DNA of 64,000 nucleotides, taken from Bacteroides faecium. GTDB lineage: Bacteria > Bacteroidota > Bacteroidia > Bacteroidales > Bacteroidaceae. The stretch covers positions 434,001-498,000 of the forward strand of contig NZ_CP050831.1 in the NCBI RefSeq assembly GCF_012113595.1, in the 5' to 3' direction. A program made the translations under genes and the position numbers. Positions within the stretch are counted from its first letter, which is position 1. The number at the start of each line of letters is the position of its first letter. A model generated the notes under the pieces. It worked only from the letters and a program-made list of their open reading frames with translations, searched no databases and had not been told where the DNA came from. Below, piece after piece: positions 37,401-45,290 of the stretch.

Positions 37401-37530
37401 ATCCGCTAAGACCCCTTTTGTGAACATAAGCGATAGCCCCACGCCCAATTGAGTATATAACAAAGTATATAGACAATAGTGCGCGAGACCTGTCACTTAT
37501 TCCATTCACAAAAGTTAAAAATTAGCGGAT
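37401..37530. repeat. imperfect long inverted repeat in a gene-free stretch
   Basis: ATCCGCTAA + 5 bp + CTTTTGTGAA (37401-37424) face TTCACAAAAG + 7 bp + TTAGCGGAT (37505-37530) in inverse order, with 80 bp between. This could be a miniature mobile element end-pair or an RNA structure. The remainder of 37305-37763 holds no gene. Confidence 0.55.
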
Positions 37531-37759
37531 TTTTATATAGAATGTAATAAATAACCGTTCTCAATAAAATTATCAAAAACTTACTTTCTTCGCTAGAAAG
37601 TAAACTACGACAAAAGTAGCAATAAATATCTATCAAACAAACGATATTGACAAAGAAATGAACATGGACAATGAAATTATTTCGTATAGATAGGAAATAG
37701 CTTTCGAATATTTTAAATCAATAGCTATTGAGCGTTCGCCCTGCTATGGGTAAGGTATA

Positions 37760-37790
37760 AAAAACGCATTCCAGAATATCCGGAATGCGT
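37760..37790 (-). terminator. terminator of the AAA ATPase gene
   Basis: ACGCATTCC (37764-37772) with GGAATGCGT (37782-37790), then TTTTTTA on the minus strand, 23 bp past the stop. Confidence 0.8.
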
Positions 37791-37812
37791 CATTATTCTA
37801 TTATTATTTACC

Positions 37813-39081
37813 TTAATCCGACATGGCCCACTCCCAAAAAGGAACAACTGACACGTCCCCGTATGTTTCCTTTTGATTGTAAGTAAGGAGAATTTTTCTC
37901 TCAAGCATCACATTTTCCAATTCAAATCCATTCAGCTCACGTTTTAAGTTTGCTTCATTCAACTCGTAACATACTTGGAAGCCGTATGCTTTTCCCTGTT
38001 TATAGGCTATAAAATCACATTCAGTCTTACTATTGTCAAATGAAATGTTCTCATAGTGCTTATTCTTCAGTTCATTATAAGCCAGATTTTCCAAAGCGCT
38101 TCCGCTTTGCGGGGAATAGCGAAATACATTGGCTGACACCAGACCGTTATCTATGAAATAACACTTATGCTGGGAACGGGAAGTTTCTTTCAGGGAATAG
38201 GAAAAGTTACGTACATCCGTACAAATATAGCTGTCACACAAAAAGTTGAGATAGGATGAAATCGTATTCTCATTACTTTTCAATGCCTTTCCCACAGCAG
38301 GTATGGAAAAACGGCTACCCATATTCTGCATCAGATAGTTGACCAGCCTGAAAAACAAATGGGTGTCGCGTATACCGCTGTAAACGATGCAGTCTTTCTG
38401 CACAATGGACTCGAAATAACTTTTCAACAGCTCCTGTTTGATGTCTTCATCAGCATCCTCCAACACTATTTCAGGGAAACAGCCGGTAGAAAGAAGGCTG
38501 TCCATCATGCGCAGGACTTTCGGTGTCTGGGCATAGCAATCCAGCAGAGTCATAATACCTTGCGAGCGGAAGGCTTCCCGAATGGAGAACGGACGCACTT
38601 CATTCTCGAAATAACGGCCGGACAGCAAACTGGAAAAACGGTTTTGCAACAGTTGCGAATTGGAGCCGGTAATATATATCTTTTCAAACAGTTCGTTGTC
38701 ATAGGCACTTTTTACAAATATCTCCCAGTCGCACAGATGTTGTATTTCGTCAAGGAACAGATATTTCACCTTTTCCCCGGTCATGCGTTCCGCATTTTCT
38801 ATCACACCGAACAACTTGGAAGAATCGTCCCAAAACGGGATAAACTGTGGGTCATCCAGATTGAGGACCAGAATGGATTTACCATCTATTCCTGACTGTA
38901 ACAAGTCATTAATCAGCAACTTGAAGACAGTTGATTTTCCGCAACGACGTACTCCGGTCAGGATTTGGATATGACGCATTTTTTTCTTCTTCAGCAAGTT
39001 TTCCATAATGTCCCTCCGGCATAAGTGTTCAAAAGTTTTGCCGTTCCATTGGGCATTCTGGCGTATCAAGGTCTTTTCCAT
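37813..39081 (-). CDS. AAA_14/DUF4143-type ATPase
   Basis: 422 residues from the ATG at 39079-39081. Walker A GVRRCGKST (43-51), Walker B KYLFLDEIQ, sensor ITGSNSQLL, then a winged-helix region and a C-terminal DUF4143 nuclease-like domain (ALENLAYNELKNKHYENISFDNSKTECDFIA with the E..DF(I/V) pattern). This family is common in Bacteroides and often sits alone in variable regions; its role is unknown, and a link with defence or toxin-like function has been suggested from context only. The upstream extension of the frame (to 39138) crosses the promoter at 39117-39124 and is rejected. Confidence 0.88.
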   Translation of the reverse strand: MEKTLIRQNAQWNGKTFEHLCRRDIMENLLKKKKMRHIQILTGVRRCGKSTVFKLLINDLLQSGIDGKSILVLNLDDPQFIPFWDDSSKLFGVIENAERMTGEKVKYLFLDEIQHLCDWEIFVKSAYDNELFEKIYITGSNSQLLQNRFSSLLSGRYFENEVRPFSIREAFRSQGIMTLLDCYAQTPKVLRMMDSLLSTGCFPEIVLEDADEDIKQELLKSYFESIVQKDCIVYSGIRDTHLFFRLVNYLMQNMGSRFSIPAVGKALKSNENTISSYLNFLCDSYICTDVRNFSYSLKETSRSQHKCYFIDNGLVSANVFRYSPQSGSALENLAYNELKNKHYENISFDNSKTECDFIAYKQGKAYGFQVCYELNEANLKRELNGFELENVMLERKILLTYNQKETYGDVSVVPFWEWAMSD

Positions 39082-39116
39082 ACTACAATGTTTTTTGTGA
39101 TAGATTGCAACTAGTG

Positions 39117-39124
39117 CAAATATA
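39117..39124 (-). promoter_or_regulatory. -7 box of the ATPase gene
   Basis: TATATTTG on the minus strand, start of transcription expected near 39110. At the -33 position only TTTC is found, which suggests need for an activator. Confidence 0.6.
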
Positions 39125-39144
39125 AGAAGATTCTCCATTTTACC

Positions 39145-39192
39145 GAAACATACTTAGGTAAAAATGAAAATTAACTGAAACATACTTAGGTA
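39145..39192. repeat. two direct repeats upstream of the ATPase promoter
   Basis: GAAACATACTTAGGTA occurs at 39145-39160 and 39177-39192, exactly 32 bp apart (three helical turns), just upstream of the -7 box. This is the geometry of paired regulator sites. The IS element is inserted 3 bp further up. Confidence 0.75.
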
Positions 39193-39203
39193 GAATAGTT
39201 CTT

Positions 39204-40500
39204 CAGGGCACCCGCTCAATAATCTCTACATGTTATCTTTTTGCTCTGTGGGTGGTATAATTCTTTGAATACCTAGTATTTCATCTCTGTATTTCTCATC
39301 CCACCCGCATAGTTTTCTTTTCCCTGCTATCCCTATCTTCTTTTTACTTTGCTTTAATAAGATAAGAGCCATTTTGCACATGAGTGAAAAGTTAACTGCT
39401 GCATTATCCGTTTTTCTAGTGTAATCTTCTCTAAAGGAAACATCTAATTGCCAATGCAAGTTATTTTCCACTTGCCAATGTGACCTGACCGATTCCAGAA
39501 TCAATTTCGGATCTTGTGGCAAAGAAGAAATATAGCATCTTGTTTCTGTGGTTGGTTCTGCATTGCCAACCTGCCTGACGCATGTTATTTTCGCTATAGT
39601 TTTTATCCCCTTCCAACCGGCATAAAAATGCTCCGGGTAAAAAGCGGCATCACAAACACATTCTCTGTATTCTTTTCTGCCATGACCGTCATTCTGTTGG
39701 AAATAGCTTTGCTTATAAGGTAGATAAATCCGGTCTTCTTCTGTGAGCAGAGAGAATATCCGAGCTTTGAGTTTCTTCTGATTGTCTTTGACGCACAGGA
39801 TATAATCCGCTTCTGCATTTATAATTGTCTCTGTTATTGTTTTTTGACAACCAACAGCATCAATGGTCACAATACACTGTGTCAGGTCAAGAGCCTTTAT
39901 CAGTTCAGGGATAGCAGTTATTTCATTGGATTTTCCATCCACTTTTTGTTGCCCCAGACAAAGGCCATTGCGTACGGCCCATGCACTGACCATATATAAA
40001 CGATCTTTCATCCCATGACCCTTTGAATGGGAAGTTGGGCATACAGCCTTGCCATCTATAGCAACGACACCGGGAAGCTGACTGCAAATATCATTAATCC
40101 AAAGGCGGAAAATTTCTTCAAACCATTCAATATCTAACAAAGTGAAAAAACGGTTGAAAGTATCTTCTGAGGGAATACCTGATAAATGAGGAAGACGGTT
40201 CTTGAAATATTCTTCATGACTATTACCAAATATTTCTATTTCATTCCAGGTTTCAGCACCACAAAGAACTGAAACCATCGCAATAAATACGATTTCTTCG
40301 ACCGTATACACTTGGTTCTTTTCACTACGAACATCAGGAACATAAGATGAAAACTCTTGTAGGTTCATATGGCGATATAGTTTGAGATTGTAGAACAAAT
40401 ATAGGCATAGAACAACACAGGAAAAAAGGTTTTATAGGTTTTTCAGAGAGAAGATGAAAAAAAGTCAAAACTATGTAGAGATTATTGAGCGGGTGCCCTG
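39204..40500 (-). mobile_element. complete ISAs1-family insertion sequence
   Basis: 1297 bp with perfect 28-bp terminal inverted repeats (39204-39231 and 40473-40500, starting CAGGGCACCCGCTCAATAAT) and a 9-bp target duplication ATAGTTCTT (39195-39203 and 40501-40509). The single transposase gene is intact, so insertion is recent and the element may be active. Confidence 0.97.
39226..40368 (-). CDS. ISAs1-family DDE transposase
   Basis: 380 residues from the ATG at 40366-40368; the frame could begin at 40398 with 10 more residues. ISAs1 family features: an N-terminal domain with VYTVEEIVFIAMVSVLCGAETW, DDE motifs (first Asp in VVAIDGKAV, second in IVTIDAVGCQ, Glu in LDVSFREDYTRK with the preceding WQVENNLHWQLD) and LRLCKMAL-like end (FSLMCKMALILLKQ). 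The family's usual length is 350-400. The stop lies within the left inverted repeat. No internal stop or frameshift is present. Confidence 0.96.
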   Translation of the reverse strand: MNLQEFSSYVPDVRSEKNQVYTVEEIVFIAMVSVLCGAETWNEIEIFGNSHEEYFKNRLPHLSGIPSEDTFNRFFTLLDIEWFEEIFRLWINDICSQLPGVVAIDGKAVCPTSHSKGHGMKDRLYMVSAWAVRNGLCLGQQKVDGKSNEITAIPELIKALDLTQCIVTIDAVGCQKTITETIINAEADYILCVKDNQKKLKARIFSLLTEEDRIYLPYKQSYFQQNDGHGRKEYRECVCDAAFYPEHFYAGWKGIKTIAKITCVRQVGNAEPTTETRCYISSLPQDPKLILESVRSHWQVENNLHWQLDVSFREDYTRKTDNAAVNFSLMCKMALILLKQSKKKIGIAGKRKLCGWDEKYRDEILGIQRIIPPTEQKDNM

Positions 40501-40509
40501 ATAGTTCTT

Positions 40510-41495
40510 ACTCTAAAAAAGCTACTAGAAACGATTTTTCAAAATCATTTCTCATATTCTCATAATTACAGGATAATTACATATTAATCAATCAGATAAC
40601 ACTATGAGAAATAAAATCAAATACGGCATTTCTCATACTTTTTTCACCATTTTACCTTAAAAACAGTGCATTTCTCATACGTTTATCAAGCATTTCTCAT
40701 AAGAAAAGTAACACTTCTGAAACGAAAGAATCATTAAACAGCAACATATTTAAAGGTAAACATGAAGTCATGCACCGCTTAATTACATATTATCAAGCGG
40801 TACTTTACAACACACAAAGCAGACGTCAAGAGGTCATCCCACTAATATCCGGACATCTTTCCTTAGGCATCTATATATCTTCCCTTACTCATTGTCAAGG
40901 GCTCACTAGTGTGAACAAATAGGCTAACAGTTGTAAATAGACATGTCTACATATGTGAACATATAAGCTCACAGTTGTGAGCCCTTTCACATGATTAAGG
41001 GAAAACAGAAGAATACTTAAGGATTGACATACAATATACAAAGGCTGACATATAATATATAAGGAACCGACATATAATATATAAGGAGCCGACGTATGAT
41101 ATATAGGAGAAAAAAGGATAAAAACAGCTACTTGAAACCGAGACAAACATAAAATTATAGGCTATACGAAGCAAATAAAGCACAAAAAGCAGTCGACATG
41201 GAGTATGTTGACTTATCACAAGAAAACACATATTATACTGATTATAAATATATTATATATTAAAAATAAAAAATCAGTATGAGAGTAAAAGTTACTATCA
41301 GGGAGAGACAAGTCCCTGCTCCCATAGCTGAAACCACGATGAACAAAGGGATTCAAACGATTTATGAGAGTATGAGAGCAAAACTTAATAAAATATTTCT
41401 TGGTAGAAAACCCTTTCCGCACGCTGCTCTTAGTGAACAAAGAGATAAAGCGTGGGAAAGGGCAAATGTGATGTGATATGATTTAATCCAATAAT
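40510..41495. other. gene-free, repeat-rich stretch
   Basis: No gene I can support in nearly 1 kb. It contains five copies of ATTTCTCAT (40547, 40604 inverted, 40628, 40670 and 40692), a large inverted repeat (40897-40906 with 40977-40986) with the palindrome TAGACATGTCTA in its loop, and four copies of a 20-22 bp repeat (41021-41105). A 65-residue open frame at 41279-41476 (starts MRVKVTIRERQVPAPI) is not backed by a promoter or ribosome site. Confidence 0.6.
41021..41105. repeat. 20-22 bp tandem repeat, four copies
   Basis: Units start GGATTGACATACAATATACA, GGCTGACATATAATATATAA, GGAACCGACATATAATATAT and GGAGCCGACGTATGATATAT; starts at 41021, 41043, 41063 and 41085. Confidence 0.8.
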
Positions 41496-43820
41496 CTATT
41501 GACGGAACAAAAAGAATTGCGGACGAGTATATAGCTGTATATCCTTTACTTTACCGGACAAGAACGAGCCTTCACGCACTTTCATCCGTAAAGCAGAAAC
41601 TTTATATATCTCCTTCATATCAATAATAATCTGATGAGGATGGGCAGAAGCCGCAGCCCAGTCTGTATGCCAAAATGAGGAAACATCGCCATCATATAAG
41701 TTCTCTCCTACTCCCAGATTTTTATCGGACAGTTCACTACTTACATAGACAACTTCCCATTTCGTCTTATCAATCGCCTGTCCTTTATCATCCAATAACT
41801 CGACTTCTGAAATACAAGCCTGATTGTCATCGGTATAAGAAGAAAGCGTTTCGATGCAAAAATGACGTAATGTTGTGGCAACAGGAAATTCAAATTGTTG
41901 CCAGTCATTGGATTCCTGTACGGTAGCTTTCAGCGCAATATCTCCCTTTTCAAGAATCGGAGTTCCCTGGACGATACGTCGTTGTCCCTGTTGGTAGTTC
42001 TTATCCACTCCCAGGCTGTCGAGTATAGGTCGGTCCAAACCTTGCAAAGTACGGTTTCCGGTATCTTCCATTTCGAAGACAATGATTTCATTTTCTCCTT
42101 CTTTCAGCCAGGGCGCAGGTACGTATAAAGTCTGCTGCGGACCGATGTTCCAAAAACGTCCGAGTGATTTTCCATTTACCCAGACAGCGCCTTTCCCCCA
42201 TTGGCTCATATCGACAAAACAATCACCTTTCTTTTGAAGGCTGAATACTCCCTTATGGAAAGCCGGAACTCCATGCACCGATTCGCCGAAATTCAGTTCG
42301 GACACCTTTTCTTTATAAAGAGGTAGCGGAGTAATGGACCATCCGGTCAGCTTTTCATCTCCCCATAGCACTTGGTTTGTAATCCCTTTGCGGTTGAACT
42401 GTATATCAGGACCGTAGTTGACGCGGCCTGTGTTCTCTACCAATATCTCCAAGACAGCAGGCGCCTGGGGAATATCCAACATTACATTATTCTGATTGTA
42501 ACGGCGATCCAGGCTTGCCACCTGTTTCCCATTCACCAGAACCACAGCATAGTCGCGCAAGTCCTGTATGATTAGCTTTTGCTTTCCCGCCTTGTTGATG
42601 GAAGTCTGATAATGTATATATCCAAAATCAACGCCCAGGTCTTCCATTGAAAGTACATTTTCTGATTGGGTAGTCTGGTGGAAAGCAGATTTCAGGGGAG
42701 CACTTTCTTTCAGTTCAATCGCGGCAAATGTCGTTGTAGGATTATCGGCAGGCACTTCCGGCAATACAGTTCCTTCAGGCAGATATTTCTGGATGATTTC
42801 CCTGAAAACATGATATTTGGGATAACTGTTTCCCCATTCGCCCAAAGGCGCGTCATAGTCGTAACTGGTGGGTTGCGGACGGTATCCGCCGGCTGTGTTG
42901 GCTCCATTCATATACCAGAAGTTGGTTCCGCCATGAAACATATACATGCTGATGGATACGCCACGTCCCAACATCCAGTCCAGTTGTTCCGCCGGACGCT
43001 TATAATCGACCGTCGAATGATGCTGTCCCCATACATCAAACCAAGCCGGATAGAATTCTGCCACGAAATACGGGCCGCCCGGATGGTATTTATCTATAAT
43101 CTTAAAAATATCTTCGCTGAATACACCGTTCAATGTCGGCAACGCTCCGTCGATATGTCCGGCCTCAACCTGACCGCCACCATCGCAAGTAAACAGCGGG
43201 ACATTGAATCCTGCATCCTTTATCATATCCCGAAGAGCAGCCAGGTATTCTTTATCCGCCGCATAAGAGCCGTATTCATTTTCTACCTGCACCATCAAGA
43301 TGTTACCGCCATTGTTGATAGTCAGCGGAGCCAGTTGTTTGCCAAGCGCCTTGATGTACCGTTCGCAATATTCGAGGAAGCGGGCGTCCTTGCTACGATA
43401 AACCATATCCTTTTCCTTCAGGAGCCAGGAAGGATAACCGCCGAAGTCCCACTCCGCACAGGCATAAGGTCCCGGACGAAGTATCACATACAAATCCTCT
43501 TCCTGCGCGAGACGCACAAATTCGGCTACATCCGCCTGTCCGCTAAAATCGAACTCACCGGGTTGGCTCTCATGGAAATTCCAGAAGACATAGACCGATA
43601 TGGTGTTCAGTCCCATCGCACGGGCTCTTTTCAGGCGGTCGCGCCAATATTCGTGAGGGATACGGGCATAGTGCATTTCGCCACAAATTAATTGTACGTC
43701 TTTCCCGTCAATGTTGAAAGTTCCACCGTCCAGCTTGATACGTTCTTTGGGAGAACACGCCAGAAACAGGAGTGGCATTAGCAAACCGAGTAATGCCTGA
43801 CAAAGTTTTCGTTTATTCAT
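41496..43820 (-). CDS. GH35 beta-galactosidase lipoprotein
   Basis: 774 residues. Lipoprotein signal ending in LFLAC. The GH35 barrel covers about 30-350: MHYARIPHEYWRDRL, the acid/base Glu in VQVENEYGSY and the nucleophile Glu in YFVAEFYPAWFDVWG. Then beta-sandwich domains (about 370-600, with GPQQTLYVPAPWLKEGENEIIVFE) and a C-terminal discoidin-like F5/8 type C domain (about 620-770, with NLGVGENLYDGDVSSFWHTDW) that may bind glycan. Removes beta-galactose from non-reducing ends. Last gene of the PUL operon, 40 bp after the GH109 gene. In the cluster it should act after or together with alpha-GalNAc and alpha-GlcNAc removal. Confidence 0.95.
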   Translation of the reverse strand: MNKRKLCQALLGLLMPLLFLACSPKERIKLDGGTFNIDGKDVQLICGEMHYARIPHEYWRDRLKRARAMGLNTISVYVFWNFHESQPGEFDFSGQADVAEFVRLAQEEDLYVILRPGPYACAEWDFGGYPSWLLKEKDMVYRSKDARFLEYCERYIKALGKQLAPLTINNGGNILMVQVENEYGSYAADKEYLAALRDMIKDAGFNVPLFTCDGGGQVEAGHIDGALPTLNGVFSEDIFKIIDKYHPGGPYFVAEFYPAWFDVWGQHHSTVDYKRPAEQLDWMLGRGVSISMYMFHGGTNFWYMNGANTAGGYRPQPTSYDYDAPLGEWGNSYPKYHVFREIIQKYLPEGTVLPEVPADNPTTTFAAIELKESAPLKSAFHQTTQSENVLSMEDLGVDFGYIHYQTSINKAGKQKLIIQDLRDYAVVLVNGKQVASLDRRYNQNNVMLDIPQAPAVLEILVENTGRVNYGPDIQFNRKGITNQVLWGDEKLTGWSITPLPLYKEKVSELNFGESVHGVPAFHKGVFSLQKKGDCFVDMSQWGKGAVWVNGKSLGRFWNIGPQQTLYVPAPWLKEGENEIIVFEMEDTGNRTLQGLDRPILDSLGVDKNYQQGQRRIVQGTPILEKGDIALKATVQESNDWQQFEFPVATTLRHFCIETLSSYTDDNQACISEVELLDDKGQAIDKTKWEVVYVSSELSDKNLGVGENLYDGDVSSFWHTDWAAASAHPHQIIIDMKEIYKVSALRMKVREGSFLSGKVKDIQLYTRPQFFLFRQ

Positions 43821-43860
43821 GGATATTAAATCGTTATATTCTTATTTTATCTTTTCATAC

Positions 43861-45261
43861 CTATTGCACAAGCGCATGACGGAATTTATTTATTTTGTTC
43901 CATCCGCCACGCGTAAAGTCAGGAACGGCCACCGAAGCCGAACCATTTTCGATGGAAAGACGGGTCAACTCCGCCATACAACACCATTCTGCCAAATCAT
44001 ATACATCCATGTCCAGCGGCAAACCGTTGCGCAGGCAATACACCAACCGATAGTCCATGATGTAATCCATACCACCATGACCGCCCACTTTCCTGGCTGT
44101 CTCTTCCAGTTCCCGGTGAATGGGGTGTTTGTATTTGTCCATTATTGCCTGTTTCGCTTCTTCGGGCATGGAGCCGTGCGCGCTCAGGTTCTCATGGTTG
44201 GGGACGATATGGGTGTCCACCTGTTCGGGACGCAGGCAATATTCTTCGACCGGATATTTGCTGGCATATCCGTCTGTGCCGACCAATTGGTACATACGGC
44301 TATAAGGACGCGGTGTCATGACATTGTGCTGGATAAGCATCGTCTTTCCATTTTCCGTACGGATGACAGTAGTTGTCTGATCGCCATTCTGGAAATCTTT
44401 CACTTCCTCGCCCGTTGTTTTCCTGATATATGCAGGCCCATTGACCGCTTTTGTGTCCATAGCCACCAGTGTCTTCATCCTGTCTCCCCGGTGAATATTG
44501 AGCAACTGGCAAGCCGGGCCGATGCCATGTGTCGCATATACATCCCCCCGGTTATTACGATTGTAATCCATACGCCAGTTGTTCCAATAGGAAGACCAGT
44601 ATTCTTCAAGATTATGGATATAAGCCCCTTCCACGTGCAGAACCTCACCGAACACTCCCTGTTGCGCCATGTTCAGCGTAGTCAGTTCAAAGAAGTCGTA
44701 CACGCAGTTTTCCAGTTGCATACAGTGCTTGCGGGTTCTTTCGGACGTATTGATGAGACTCCAAATCTCATCCAGCGTCATGGCTGCCGGCACTTCAATA
44801 GCCACGTGCTTGCCATGTTCCATGGCATATACCCCCATTTCGGCATGATGCTTCCAGTCCGTAGCTACATATACAAGGTCTATATCGTCTCTTTCGCACA
44901 ACTGTTTCCATGAATTTTCATCTCCATAATAAGCCGTAGCTTCGGGCAAACCGGCTTCTTTGAGAATATCCTGCGCCTTTTCCACACATTCCTGACGAAT
45001 GTCGCACAAAGCCTTGATTTTCGTGCCCGGAATATGAGTGAAACGGGCCACTGCTCCCGGGCCACGCATCCCCAGTCCGATAAATCCGACACGCACGGTG
45101 TCTATCTTGGGGGCTGTCAACTGAATGACATCCTCCTGCCCCGAAGGACGCTCCATAGTAGCCACCACAAGGGGCTGTATGGTTCCTTTCTTCTGCTCGC
45201 AGCCGGAAAAGCCGACAAGCAGAAGAAGGGAAATCATAAAACTGAAATATATCCTGTTCAT
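43861..45261 (-). CDS. GH109-type alpha-N-acetylgalactosaminidase lipoprotein
   Basis: 466 residues from the ATG at 45259-45261 (9 residues less than the longest frame). Lipoprotein signal ending in LLVGFSGC. Gfo/Idh/MocA fold with NAD site VGFIGLGMRGPGAV, then IKALCDIRQE, the motif EVPAAMTLDEIW, and THGIGPACQLL with the His expected in catalysis, as in GH109 enzymes that use NAD to cleave terminal alpha-GalNAc (blood group A type). It belongs to the PUL operon: GH89 lies 29 bp upstream and GH35 40 bp downstream. Some Gfo/Idh/MocA relatives have other substrates, so activity needs testing. Confidence 0.88.
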   Translation of the reverse strand: MNRIYFSFMISLLLLVGFSGCEQKKGTIQPLVVATMERPSGQEDVIQLTAPKIDTVRVGFIGLGMRGPGAVARFTHIPGTKIKALCDIRQECVEKAQDILKEAGLPEATAYYGDENSWKQLCERDDIDLVYVATDWKHHAEMGVYAMEHGKHVAIEVPAAMTLDEIWSLINTSERTRKHCMQLENCVYDFFELTTLNMAQQGVFGEVLHVEGAYIHNLEEYWSSYWNNWRMDYNRNNRGDVYATHGIGPACQLLNIHRGDRMKTLVAMDTKAVNGPAYIRKTTGEEVKDFQNGDQTTTVIRTENGKTMLIQHNVMTPRPYSRMYQLVGTDGYASKYPVEEYCLRPEQVDTHIVPNHENLSAHGSMPEEAKQAIMDKYKHPIHRELEETARKVGGHGGMDYIMDYRLVYCLRNGLPLDMDVYDLAEWCCMAELTRLSIENGSASVAVPDFTRGGWNKINKFRHALVQ

Positions 45262-45290
45262 TACGTTCTTTCTTCTTACATAAAACAATA

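Noticed and set aside
41279..41476. 65-residue open frame (MRVKVTIRERQVP...)
   Set aside because: No promoter box, no ribosome site, no recognisable domain, and an overlapping frame of similar length on the other strand. It may be real but lacks support.
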